From Lentimicrobiaceae bacterium (GTDB taxonomy: Bacteria > Bacteroidota > Bacteroidia > Bacteroidales > F082): DNA of 64,000 nt. A program made the translations under genes and the position numbers. The notes beneath the pieces are model-generated. The model had not been told where the DNA came from. It was given only the letters and a program-made list of their open reading frames with translations, and made no database searches. The DNA lies in contig PANC01000025.1 of assembly GCA_002708315.1 (NCBI GenBank), forward strand, positions 1 through 64,000, in the 5' to 3' direction. Positions 23,113-33,393 of the stretch are shown here, in pieces. How positions within the stretch are numbered: the stretch's first letter is position 1; every line of letters starts with the position of its first letter.

Positions 23113-24648
23113 ATGTTAGTAAAAACCTATGGCAGTGCCATCCAAGGCATTGATGCTATAATTATAACCATTGAAGTAAATATAAGTAAGGGAAGTAAGT
23201 TTTTCCTTGTGGGATTGCCAGACAATGCTGTAAAGGAAAGTCATCACAGGTTGGTTGCTGTTATAAATAATATTGGGTATAAATATCCTGGTCGAAGAAT
23301 TGTCATTAATATGGCCCCCGCAGATATTAAGAAAGAAGGTTCATCTTATGACTTACCAATAACCATTGCAATCTTAGCAGCTTCTAAACAAATAAAAGAT
23401 ATTCTTTTAACTAATTATATTATGATGGGTGAGTTATCTCTGGATGGCTCAATTAGGGCTGTGAACGGGGCCCTTTCCATGGCTCTAAAAGCTAAAGAAG
23501 ATGGTTTTAAAGGAATAATAGTACCACTGGAAAATGCAAATGAAGCTTCTGTGGTGGATGGAATTGATGTTTACGGGTTTAAACATATTACCGAAGTAAT
23601 AGACTTGCTAAATGGCAAGTCAAATGCAAAAATTACCATCTCCCAAGTGGAAAATTTACTTGAAAAAAATACAAGCTACCAATTTAATATTGAGGACGTA
23701 AAGGGGCAGGAAAACATAAAAAGAGCTCTGGAAATAGCTGCTGCAGGAGGGCATAATATTATAATGATAGGCCCCCCTGGTTCAGGCAAAACAATGCTTG
23801 CAAAACGCATACCTTCAATACTACCTCCATTAACTTTAGATGAAGCCCTGGAAACAACAAAAATACACTCTGTGGCAGGCATACTTCCTCGTGGTAATGC
23901 TATTGTTTCTGCTCGCCCATATCGGTCTCCTCACCATACTATAAGTGATGCAGGGCTTGTAGGTGGGGGAACATATCCTAAGCCAGGAGAAATTTCATTA
24001 GCCCAAAATGGCGTATTATTTTTAGATGAGTTACCTGAATTTAAAAGAACGGTACTAGAGGTAATGAGGCAACCCATGGAAGACAGATTAGTAACCATTT
24101 CCAGGGCTCGGGTAACGGTTGATTATCCTGCCAGCTTTATGCTAGTAGCAGCAATGAACCCATGTCCTTGTGGATATTATAATCATCCTGAAAAAGATTG
24201 TGTATGCTCGCCTGGTAATGTCCAAAATTATCTTAACAGAATATCAGGGCCACTAATGGATAGAATAGATCTACATGTTGAGGTAACGCCTGTAGCATTT
24301 GATGATCTGTCAACTAAATCATCCGGTGAGTCTAGCAATAAGATACGGCCCAGAGTAATAATAGCAAGAAATATTCAGAAAGATAGATTTGAAAAAGCAG
24401 GTAATATTTATTGCAACTCTCAGATGAGCAGTAAAGATATTGCAAACTATTGCATGCTAAATAGTAATGGTAAAACTCTCCTCAAATTAGCTATGGAAAA
24501 ATTAAACCTTTCAGCAAGAGCATATGACCGCATAATAAAAGTATCCAGAACAATAGCTGATCTTGGTGCTAGTAAAGACATTAAAAATGATCATTTGGCA
24601 GAAGCCATACAATATCGCAGCCTAGACAGAGATAACTGGGGGAGCTAA
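23113..24648 (+). CDS. YifB/ComM-family Mg-chelatase-like AAA ATPase
   Basis: 511 aa; GPPGSGKTMLAKRIPSILPP Walker A, FLDELPEF Walker B, AMNPCPCGYYNHPEKDCVCS. Confidence 0.95.
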   Translation: MLVKTYGSAIQGIDAIIITIEVNISKGSKFFLVGLPDNAVKESHHRLVAVINNIGYKYPGRRIVINMAPADIKKEGSSYDLPITIAILAASKQIKDILLTNYIMMGELSLDGSIRAVNGALSMALKAKEDGFKGIIVPLENANEASVVDGIDVYGFKHITEVIDLLNGKSNAKITISQVENLLEKNTSYQFNIEDVKGQENIKRALEIAAAGGHNIIMIGPPGSGKTMLAKRIPSILPPLTLDEALETTKIHSVAGILPRGNAIVSARPYRSPHHTISDAGLVGGGTYPKPGEISLAQNGVLFLDELPEFKRTVLEVMRQPMEDRLVTISRARVTVDYPASFMLVAAMNPCPCGYYNHPEKDCVCSPGNVQNYLNRISGPLMDRIDLHVEVTPVAFDDLSTKSSGESSNKIRPRVIIARNIQKDRFEKAGNIYCNSQMSSKDIANYCMLNSNGKTLLKLAMEKLNLSARAYDRIIKVSRTIADLGASKDIKNDHLAEAIQYRSLDRDNWGS

Positions 24649-24664
24649 AATTTAACCATCCTGT

Positions 24665-25915
24665 TTAAGGTAAGGTAATATTATTAAGAATATCATCATA
24701 ATTCCAAATCGCATACTTTAACGCACTAGGGTCAGTTCCTCCCGAAGGGAATAAAGATGGCACAAGAGTCTTAAGTGTGCTAAAGTTTGTATTTAACTGA
24801 TTATGGAAATTATTAATGGAGTCCAATGTCCACCCAGAGCCTCCAAGAAATGACGGTTCACCTGATAAGGTTATAAAAACTTCAGCACCATTAAGTGGAA
24901 CAGTTCCAGTAATTGGTGGATACTGTGTCATAAGGTATGCTAAGCAAGCAGATGCTAGCGTTGGATTTGCACCCGCAGTTCCACCGGAAAGAGTGTTGTA
25001 AGCATTTTGTATGTTAGTATTATTCAAGCATGGAATTTTTGGATCTGAATATGCACCTTCTGTATCTACATCAATAACAAATATATGGCCTGATGTAGCT
25101 GGACATGGAGATTGAAGACAATTTGCGGCGCTATAATCTGGAAAATAGGGGGAATCACTTCCTTGCTTTTGGAGTAATACACATGCATCGTCAGTGAGAT
25201 GCTTTCCCAGGTTATAGTATTGTGGATATCCATAATCATATCCATCGGAACCATATATTTCAGAGGATCCATAGCTGGGCAAAACATTGCCAAATTTTAC
25301 AGCTGGAGAAGCAGGTGTTACATTAGGCAATGCACTTGCAGACCCGGAAAGGCAATGTTTTATCTCAGCGAGTGAATTGGCTACATCTTCAATGTAACTC
25401 TGTTCAATTGAAAAAATTGTAAAACCAGTATTACCTGATTTTTGAACAATATCGTTGATAGTATTCATCAGTATAATACTTTCATTAAGAACACACTGCC
25501 ATGAAGCAGTTGACGTGCAGTCATTACTTCCACATCCCCATAATTCACAACTAGTTTTAGAGTTATCTGGATGAAATCCTATTTCTAGTGTTGAACCATA
25601 TTTATTTCGTAACATAACTATGAGATTCGCAAACTGCTGATTGGATAGTTCAGTTTGATTCTTTGACCGCAGGTGTATTTGTTCAAGGTTTGGAGCAAGT
25701 TTCACTATCTTTTCAACATAGGTAACCTGGTCATCATGTATGGCAGGTGGGGCATTTTCTGCTATAAGAACACTAACCCAAGTAGATGGTGCTTCAACAC
25801 CAAGCCCGCCGTTACCAGTATCATCATCTGAGTCATTGTTTTTATTACAGCCTATTTGTGATAGAAATAAAACTGTTATTAGTAATAATGTAGTTAGTAA
25901 ATTATTAATTTTCAT
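24665..25915 (-). CDS. Uncharacterised cysteine-containing lipoprotein
   Basis: 416 aa intact ORF; lipobox LSQIGC; no domain recognised by eye. Confidence 0.75.
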   Translation of the reverse strand: MKINNLLTTLLLITVLFLSQIGCNKNNDSDDDTGNGGLGVEAPSTWVSVLIAENAPPAIHDDQVTYVEKIVKLAPNLEQIHLRSKNQTELSNQQFANLIVMLRNKYGSTLEIGFHPDNSKTSCELWGCGSNDCTSTASWQCVLNESIILMNTINDIVQKSGNTGFTIFSIEQSYIEDVANSLAEIKHCLSGSASALPNVTPASPAVKFGNVLPSYGSSEIYGSDGYDYGYPQYYNLGKHLTDDACVLLQKQGSDSPYFPDYSAANCLQSPCPATSGHIFVIDVDTEGAYSDPKIPCLNNTNIQNAYNTLSGGTAGANPTLASACLAYLMTQYPPITGTVPLNGAEVFITLSGEPSFLGGSGWTLDSINNFHNQLNTNFSTLKTLVPSLFPSGGTDPSALKYAIWNYDDILNNITLP

Positions 25916-26083
25916 AATTGAGATTTTAGTTAAAAGGATATTAAAAATAATAATTTTATATCCTGAATTATTACTTGAGACTCTTATTTGCTTGCTCTAA
26001 ATTAATAAATATTTTATCAAATAGACTTTTTTTTAACTCATAAAAAATGAAATCAGATGTTATCAAGGGCTTTAAAATCAAAA

Positions 26084-27745
26084 TTAATTGACAATGGTTA
26101 CTTTCTTAATATACATCTTATCATTTACCTGTAACTGCAGAAAATAAATTCCATTTTCAAGATCTTTTCTATTCATCTTGATAACCTGTTCTCCTGAGTT
26201 TAGAATACCTTCATCGCTTTGGTAAACTAGCTCCTGTAAAATATTATACAAACTAACTTGCACATGGCTTGTCTCATTAGTTTTTATGGAAATATTTGTG
26301 TGATGGCTAAAGGGATTTGGATAAACATTCATATTAACACCAAGCTCTTTGTCATCGATGGATGTGACATCATCAGTAGAGAAGTTAGTTCCCATACCCA
26401 GTCCAAAATCACCCATGCCTTGAAGTATATAATTGCTTGAGCCATAAAATAGCGCAAAGAAGCCAGGGGAACTTAAACCATTCCCTCCTGAGTCATTTAA
26501 GTAAAATTGGTAGCATGAAAGGTCATCAAGTTCAAATTCTTCTGTGAAAGTATAACCTGGGGTGGTGTATGGACCACCCTCATGTAAAACATTGCCATCG
26601 CTATCTTGCAGTTCCCAGGTCGTTTCCTCTGGATTGCTATCACACCTAAGAAATAAAGTAACTGAGGTTGAAGAGATAGTACCTGCATTTGGAATCTCAC
26701 GGTAAATTGTATCATTAAGGAGATATTGATCAGTTTGACCATTAGGACCTTCACAATAAATTTCAAGTGTGTTATCATCAGATGGTGTAAAATAAACAAT
26801 CGGTAAATTAACAAGCTCTTCACCAAGAAATGATAGGTTTCCTGTCCACTCATATGTTTCCAGTTCACTATCATTGGCTTTATAGTGGAATGTTAGAGTG
26901 TTAAGGTCTAAGTTTCCATTATTACGCAAAAGAACCGATGGAGCAAACGTACCTGAGCATGATTCTTCTGGTATATTTGACACTTCCCATAGTGAGGCAT
27001 CGTAGTCATTGATATTAGTAAATTCCATTAGGTCTTTCTTAGATGCATTTAGAACTTCTTTTGTGCCATGTTCTTGTAGGAATATTACAAATTCACAATT
27101 CTCTGGCAACCATTCTGGGTCTATTAGGAACGAATAATTTTGTTGAATAACATCCCCGGATGAGAAATCCAATGGAATACCATTATGATTGGGAAGCATG
27201 ATACGGTTAACGAAGTTTAAGTGTGATTGACCCTGCCATAATTCAGCAATATGCGATTCAGTAATAGCACAATGCAAGCGAATATCAGAACCCACATAAG
27301 GATCTACCATTTCAATAGTTACGTCAACATTAAAGTCTACAGAACCTTGTGATGTTCCTTGAATATCTATGGAAAAAGAAGTTGGGACATTAATTTTTTG
27401 GTTATATCTTGATAAGTATTGAGGGTAGAGACTTGTGCTACTACTTCCTCCAACATAGGCTGAGCCACCATCAAATAATGCTGTTGGATAACCTGAAATA
27501 TTATAGTAGGCATTTCTTGCATTTGAGGCAGTGTTAGTATAACTGTCGCCATTATGATTTTCAATGACTACAACATCATGGCCGTTAGCAACAAGGTCAT
27601 CAGCACCCATTGCGGAGCCTGGACAATATTGGCACCATGTGCCCGTACCTATTTCCAGAAGGACTTTATCACGTGAAATTTGTTGAGCAAATGAAATATT
27701 AATTAAGAAAATAACAAACGATAGGACTGAGATAATTAGTTTCAT
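26084..27745 (-). CDS. Omp28-related thioredoxin-fold protein with T9SS C-terminal domain
   Basis: VLLEIGTGTWCQYCPGSAMGADDL (WCxxC), YPTALFDGG; YPNPFSHHTNISI...LENGIYFLQLQVNDKMYIKKVTIVN. Confidence 0.8.
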   Translation of the reverse strand: MKLIISVLSFVIFLINISFAQQISRDKVLLEIGTGTWCQYCPGSAMGADDLVANGHDVVVIENHNGDSYTNTASNARNAYYNISGYPTALFDGGSAYVGGSSSTSLYPQYLSRYNQKINVPTSFSIDIQGTSQGSVDFNVDVTIEMVDPYVGSDIRLHCAITESHIAELWQGQSHLNFVNRIMLPNHNGIPLDFSSGDVIQQNYSFLIDPEWLPENCEFVIFLQEHGTKEVLNASKKDLMEFTNINDYDASLWEVSNIPEESCSGTFAPSVLLRNNGNLDLNTLTFHYKANDSELETYEWTGNLSFLGEELVNLPIVYFTPSDDNTLEIYCEGPNGQTDQYLLNDTIYREIPNAGTISSTSVTLFLRCDSNPEETTWELQDSDGNVLHEGGPYTTPGYTFTEEFELDDLSCYQFYLNDSGGNGLSSPGFFALFYGSSNYILQGMGDFGLGMGTNFSTDDVTSIDDKELGVNMNVYPNPFSHHTNISIKTNETSHVQVSLYNILQELVYQSDEGILNSGEQVIKMNRKDLENGIYFLQLQVNDKMYIKKVTIVN

Positions 27746-27988
27746 TGTGGATAGTGTTTGTAGTTAAAATATTTTGAACTAAACAAAATTAAGTTTTTTT
27801 GTTAACGTGTAACCAAATTAGTTAAAACCAATAAATTATTGTGATAATTAATAATGCTGTGAGAGTTGCATTTGCATCAAGTTGGAAATAATATTTTATA
27901 ATATTTTGATGTTTGTATGACATATATCTTAAACAAAAGAGATTATGGTTATTTTTGATTAATACTAAACCTAATTTTAAACTAAAAA

Positions 27989-28396
27989 ATGGAATTTTCA
28001 TTGGAAGAATTAAACGTCTTGAATAAGGGAACTTTAATGGAGCACCTTAATATCAGTTATGTTGAAATAAATGATAATTACATAATAGCAAAAATGCCTG
28101 TTAACGAAACTACTTTTCAACCGGATAAAATACTTCATGGTGGGGCCAACCTTGCGCTAGCTGAAACCGTAGCTGGATTGGGTTCATCACTGCTAGTTGA
28201 TCTAAAAAAAATATCTGTTAGAGGAGCACAGGTAAGCGCCAACCATGTTGGCACTGCTAATAAGGGTTTTGTATTTGCCCATGGAAATCTAATTCACAAG
28301 GGTAGGTATACACATGTTTGGAATGTTGACATTAAAGATAAAAATGATAAACTAATTTCCATTTGCAGAATAACAAATATCCTAGTTAAAAAGTAA
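27989..28396 (+). CDS. menI: Hotdog-fold thioesterase, probable DHNA-CoA thioesterase
   Basis: 135 aa; MPVNETTFQPDKILHGGANLALAETVAG PaaI-type motif; 1-nt stop/start overlap with menF. Confidence 0.75.
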   Translation: MEFSLEELNVLNKGTLMEHLNISYVEINDNYIIAKMPVNETTFQPDKILHGGANLALAETVAGLGSSLLVDLKKISVRGAQVSANHVGTANKGFVFAHGNLIHKGRYTHVWNVDIKDKNDKLISICRITNILVKK

Positions 28397-29532
28397 TGCA
28401 AAACGTCTTAGAAATATCTAACTTAGTAATCTCAAAAGGGTTACCATGTGCTATTTACAGTCTGCCAGGTGAGGATAAGTTTACTTTAGTATTTCAAAAT
28501 ACTAGTAAAATACAGAATATAGAAATAATAGATATTAAAAGCACCTCAGGGTTTATCATTGCAGATTTTGAGAGTGCACAAACTGGTATAGCTAAGGTTA
28601 TAAAACCAGAAAATATATTAAATGATTGTGATAATCTAGAAAATATAGTGGGTTTTTTATCCCAGCTACCACAAAATAGTTATGATAATTACTCTGATAA
28701 TATATCCATTTCAAAGCAAGACTATATTGATAGAACTTCCTTTCTTATTTCCAAACTTGCAAATAATGATTTGAAAAAAGTGGTGTTTTCAAGAATAATA
28801 CCAAAGAAGCTTTCAACTGAATTACATATACCATCATTATTAAAATTAATGAGAGATAAATATCCTGATGCTTTCATAAATCTTTTTCATCTGCCAGGCG
28901 AAGGTATTTGGTTTGGTGCATCTCCAGAAACATTGATAAGAATTAATGGTGATACTACCTATACTGATGCATTGGCTGGAACAAAATCTGTGGATAAGGA
29001 AAATCATGATCCAATATGGACCATAAAAGAAAAAGAAGAGCAGAGAATGGTAACATTATTTATCGAATCATTATTATCAGAATTAGGTGTAGATAAATAT
29101 GATACATCTGGACATAACACTCACATAGCTGGCAATGTTGCACACATACAAACTAAATTTAAAATTAGCACAGCTTCATTAATTAATAAGGAAGGTCGAT
29201 TTATTGTGGGATTGCATCCAACACCTGCGGTGTGCGGACTTCCAAAAGCTGATGCCTATTTGTTAATTAAAAAAGCTGAACAACATCAGCGAAGATATTA
29301 TACAGGTTTCATTGGGCCATGGCAGCTGAAAAAAACAGGTAAAGATGATAAGATAACATCTGAATTATTTGTTAACCTTAGATGCGCAGAACTTGGGAAA
29401 ACCAAAATTAACATTTATGTGGGAGGAGGAATTACAGCAGCGTCCAATCCGTATGATGAATATGAAGAAACTGTGCATAAATCAAAAACTTTATTGTCAG
29501 TTGTAGAAAATTTGCAGAAATTTGCAGAATGA
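28396..29532 (+). CDS. menF: Isochorismate synthase
   Basis: Chorismate-binding family: FHLPGEGIWFGASPETLI, DALAGTKS, HPTPAVCGLPK, YTGFIGP. Confidence 0.92.
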   Translation: MQNVLEISNLVISKGLPCAIYSLPGEDKFTLVFQNTSKIQNIEIIDIKSTSGFIIADFESAQTGIAKVIKPENILNDCDNLENIVGFLSQLPQNSYDNYSDNISISKQDYIDRTSFLISKLANNDLKKVVFSRIIPKKLSTELHIPSLLKLMRDKYPDAFINLFHLPGEGIWFGASPETLIRINGDTTYTDALAGTKSVDKENHDPIWTIKEKEEQRMVTLFIESLLSELGVDKYDTSGHNTHIAGNVAHIQTKFKISTASLINKEGRFIVGLHPTPAVCGLPKADAYLLIKKAEQHQRRYYTGFIGPWQLKKTGKDDKITSELFVNLRCAELGKTKINIYVGGGITAASNPYDEYEETVHKSKTLLSVVENLQKFAE

Positions 29533-31241
29533 TATCCGACAAGAAAAACATAAGCCTCCTGGCAGATATTTTTGTTAAAAGCGGACTGGAAAATATTGTA
29601 ATCTCTCCAGGATCTAGAAATGCGCCCATTGTTTTAAGCTTTGCTAACAACCCTAAGATAAATGCTTTTAGTATAATCGACGAAAGGAGTGCCGCTTTTT
29701 TTGCACTGGGAATTTCTTTACATACCAAAAAAACAACAGCAATTGCATGTACATCTGGAAGTGCAGCATTAAATTATGCTCCTGCAATTGCAGAAGCATA
29801 TTACCAAAAAATTCCATTACTCATAATTACAGCTGACAGACCCAAATATCTAATTGATATTGGAGATGGACAAACAATAAAACAAAAAAACGTTTTTAAA
29901 AACTACATTAAAAAGAGTTATGAATTGCCGGAGAACTTAGATAGTCCTAAAAGGTTTGAAAAGGCTGAAGAAATTATAAATAAAGCTCTAGAGCATTGCC
30001 TATATCCAGAACCAGGCCCTGTTCATATTAATATTCCATTTGATGAACCTATCTATGGAATAACAAAAGAAAAAATATCAGGAAGATACTTTGAAAGTAC
30101 AATCAATAAAGCTAAAAAAGATGATGAGAATTCCATAAAAATTATAGCTGATGAACTAAACAAATCCAGCAAGGTGATGATAATTGCTGGACAAAACCAA
30201 CCAAATGAAAAACTAAATAGTACATTAACTAGTTTGGCAAAACATAATAATATAACCATACTTTCAGAAACAACATCAAACATTCAAAATCCCCTATTTA
30301 TTGATACAATAGACAATATTATATCTACAATTACAGATGAGGATGCACTTGATTTTAAACCTGAAATACTAGTTACATATGGCGGTCAAGTAGTTTCAAA
30401 GATGATAAAAAAGTATCTGCGAAAAATGAAACCCAAGTTGCACTGGCACATAAGTCACTCGGGGCAAAATATGGATACCTATCAATGCTCAACAAAACCT
30501 ATTGGTATTGATCCTGAGATATTTTTTAAAACACTCTTACAAAATTTAAACCCATCAAAATCCAACTATTCGAAAATTTGGAGTAAAAAGAAAACAGTAA
30601 CTACAAATCTAAAAAATGAATACCTTGATAAAATCGCATATTGTGATTTAAAGTTAATTGATTTTATATTGCATAATATCACAGATGGAACCACAATTCA
30701 CCTTGGAAATAGTACCCCTGTGAGATATTCACAATTATTTGGAAGCAGAGCCAACATAACCTATCAAAGTAATCGAGGAGTAAGCGGTATTGATGGACAA
30801 GTTAGCACTGCCCTTGGATATTCATACTTTTCAAATAAATCCAATATAATTATCACTGGAGATCTTGGATTTCTTTACGACTCAAATAGTCTTATGAATT
30901 ATTACCTAGTTCCAAATCTTAAAATAATTGTTATCAATAATCAGGGAGGTGGTATTTTTAGATACATCCCAGGCCCTGATACTACTCCTAATTTGGAGAA
31001 ATTTTTTGAGACAAAACATTCTTGGAATGCAAAATATATATGTAAGGCATTTGATGTTGATTATAATCAAATATCTGCCAATGATGACTTCCGAAGTAAG
31101 GTATTATCCTTCCTGAATAGGCAAACAGATAAAACATCTCTTCTTGAAGTGCATACTCCCAACGAAAAGAATGCCATGGTGCTTAGAGAATATTTTAAAT
31201 ATTTACAAAATGGTGCTGATTATAGTTGTAATGATAAATAA
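29529..31241 (+). CDS. menD: 2-succinyl-5-enolpyruvyl-6-hydroxy-3-cyclohexene-1-carboxylate synthase
   Basis: 570 aa TPP enzyme: ISPGSRNAPIVLSF, DERSAAFFALG, TITADRP-like segment, GDLGFLYDSNSL, NNQGGGIFRYIPG. Confidence 0.95.
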   Translation: MISDKKNISLLADIFVKSGLENIVISPGSRNAPIVLSFANNPKINAFSIIDERSAAFFALGISLHTKKTTAIACTSGSAALNYAPAIAEAYYQKIPLLIITADRPKYLIDIGDGQTIKQKNVFKNYIKKSYELPENLDSPKRFEKAEEIINKALEHCLYPEPGPVHINIPFDEPIYGITKEKISGRYFESTINKAKKDDENSIKIIADELNKSSKVMIIAGQNQPNEKLNSTLTSLAKHNNITILSETTSNIQNPLFIDTIDNIISTITDEDALDFKPEILVTYGGQVVSKMIKKYLRKMKPKLHWHISHSGQNMDTYQCSTKPIGIDPEIFFKTLLQNLNPSKSNYSKIWSKKKTVTTNLKNEYLDKIAYCDLKLIDFILHNITDGTTIHLGNSTPVRYSQLFGSRANITYQSNRGVSGIDGQVSTALGYSYFSNKSNIIITGDLGFLYDSNSLMNYYLVPNLKIIVINNQGGGIFRYIPGPDTTPNLEKFFETKHSWNAKYICKAFDVDYNQISANDDFRSKVLSFLNRQTDKTSLLEVHTPNEKNAMVLREYFKYLQNGADYSCNDK

Positions 31242-31395
31242 ATAATAACTGTAGAAAGATTTAAAACTATTACAATAATCCAACCCCATATGCCCTCTGT
31301 AAGATTCCGATAACATAGAATTAATATCTTTACACACGCATATATTTTGTCTTTTTAGGTTACTTTAATTTATTACAAAATAAAAACTTCAAAGT

Positions 31396-32469
31396 GTGAA
31401 TTACAACAATCCAAATTTGATTTTTAGCACTATACCAAGTGGCAAAACTGGATGGAGTAGTCCTTCCAATATTGCAATTGTCAAGTACTGGGGTAAAAAG
31501 GGAATTCAAATACCTTCTAACCCTTCATTAAGCTTCACGCTTAATAAGTCTATGACAGAAACAACGGTTGAATTTGCCCCTTCTGCCAATAGCCGTAATA
31601 ATCTTGATTTTTATTTTGATGGCATCAAGAATACCAAATTTGCTGAAAAAACTTCGCTATTCTTTAACAGGATTACTGACATATTTCCATTTTTAAACCA
31701 GCTTGATTTTAAAATATTCTCAAAGAATACTTTCCCCCACTCGACGGGTATTGCTTCTTCAGCATCAGGCATGAGTGCATTGGCACTTATACTTTGTGAT
31801 ATTGAAAATCAATTTTTTAACACCTTTGATAGCAAAGAGGATTTTTACAAGAAAGCATCTTTTGTTGCCCGTTTGGGATCAGGTAGCGCATGTCGATCGA
31901 TATATGGTAATGCTTCACTTTGGGGTCATTTTGATGGAATTAATAATTCCTCTGACTTTTATGCATCTAAACTACCTTTTGATATAAATCCCATTTTTAA
32001 AAACTATCGTGATACTATCCTTATTGTAGATTCCCAAGAAAAGAAAGTATCAAGCACCATGGGTCATAATCTAATGCAAAATAACCCATTTGGACATTCT
32101 AGAATCTCACAAGCTAATAATAATTTCAAGGACCTGATCAATGTTTTGAAATCGGGTGATTTAGAATATTTCGTGAAAATAGCTGAAAATGAAGCTTTAA
32201 CACTTCACGCTATGATGATGACATCAAACCCTAGCTATATACTGATGAAGCCGAATACAATTAGTGTTATTGAGAAAATATGGGAATATCGCAAGGAAAC
32301 CAACATTCCAGTATGCTTTACCCTTGATGCAGGACCAAACATACACCTTCTATATCCTCATGAGAATAAGAATGATGTTATTGAGTTAATAGAAAGTATT
32401 TCTTCTTTCATCACTGAACAACCAATAATGGATTATATGGGTGATGGTCCAGAAAAAATAAATCTATGA
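31396..32469 (+). CDS. mvaD: Diphosphomevalonate decarboxylase
   Basis: SNIAIVKYWGKKGIQIPSNPSLSFTLNKS, SSASGMSALAL, GSGSACRSIYG; GTG start. Confidence 0.93.
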   Translation: MNYNNPNLIFSTIPSGKTGWSSPSNIAIVKYWGKKGIQIPSNPSLSFTLNKSMTETTVEFAPSANSRNNLDFYFDGIKNTKFAEKTSLFFNRITDIFPFLNQLDFKIFSKNTFPHSTGIASSASGMSALALILCDIENQFFNTFDSKEDFYKKASFVARLGSGSACRSIYGNASLWGHFDGINNSSDFYASKLPFDINPIFKNYRDTILIVDSQEKKVSSTMGHNLMQNNPFGHSRISQANNNFKDLINVLKSGDLEYFVKIAENEALTLHAMMMTSNPSYILMKPNTISVIEKIWEYRKETNIPVCFTLDAGPNIHLLYPHENKNDVIELIESISSFITEQPIMDYMGDGPEKINL

Positions 32470-33371
32470 TTATTGAAAAAGGCAGACAGTTTAATTCCAA
32501 GATACTTTTATTTGGAGAATACGCATTGATGGCAGGATCAAAAGCATTGAGCATACCCTTTGATAAGTTTTATGGACAACTGTTATTTAAGGGAAAGGGT
32601 CGGAAAAGTACTCACTATTCGGTGAAGTACTTGGAGGAATACCTTAACTTTTTGAATCAAAATAATTTCGATAAATATCTTGACACAGCTACCTTTAGGG
32701 AAGACTTATCAGATGGATTAATATTTGAGACAAATATTCCAATTAGTTATGGATTGGGGTCTTCAGGTGCCATAGTTGCGTCAATTTATGATGCTTATGC
32801 TAATTATAAGTCCAGTAATTATAAAGAGTTAAAGCACCTATTTGCATCAATGGAGTCATTCTATCATGGAAAAAGTTCAGGGCTGGACCCATTGGTTTCC
32901 TATACCAACGAATTAATATTGCTGAACTCTAATGAAAATATACAAAGTTTAGATCTTCCCTCTGTAAATATGGAAGGAACCATATTTATATTAGACACGC
33001 TTCATTCTGGTGAAACACAACCTCTTGTAAATTGGTTTCTAAAAGAAATGAATAATCCATATTTTTCAGGTCAAGTAAGAGATGTACTAACACCACTCAA
33101 TAATGAAATAATAAATCATCTCATTGCCGGTTCTCTTGTCCATAATATGAAACTTATAAAATCACTATCACAATTTACATATGATCATCTTCATAAAATG
33201 ATTCCCGAAAAGATTAAAGAAATATGGGCAGCGGGCCTTAACTCTGAATCCTTTTATCTAAAATTATGTGGTTCAGGTGGCGGTGGAATGATGCTTGGAT
33301 TTACGACAGATTATGATGGTATAAAAAATATCCTAAATGATCATAACCTTCATTGTGTAATGCATTTTTAA
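32466..33371 (+). CDS. GHMP kinase, probable mevalonate kinase
   Basis: KILLFGEYALMAGSKALSIP, PISYGLGSSGAIVASIYDA, KSSGLDPLVS, KLCGSGGGGMMLGF; 4-bp overlap with mvaD. Confidence 0.8.
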   Translation: MIIEKGRQFNSKILLFGEYALMAGSKALSIPFDKFYGQLLFKGKGRKSTHYSVKYLEEYLNFLNQNNFDKYLDTATFREDLSDGLIFETNIPISYGLGSSGAIVASIYDAYANYKSSNYKELKHLFASMESFYHGKSSGLDPLVSYTNELILLNSNENIQSLDLPSVNMEGTIFILDTLHSGETQPLVNWFLKEMNNPYFSGQVRDVLTPLNNEIINHLIAGSLVHNMKLIKSLSQFTYDHLHKMIPEKIKEIWAAGLNSESFYLKLCGSGGGGMMLGFTTDYDGIKNILNDHNLHCVMHF

Positions 33372-33393
33372 TATTGAAGTCAATAGTTATATC

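Noticed and set aside
26497-26874. 125 aa ORF overlapping the Omp28-like gene in another frame
   Set aside because: Out-of-frame shadow of the 553 aa coding sequence on the same strand
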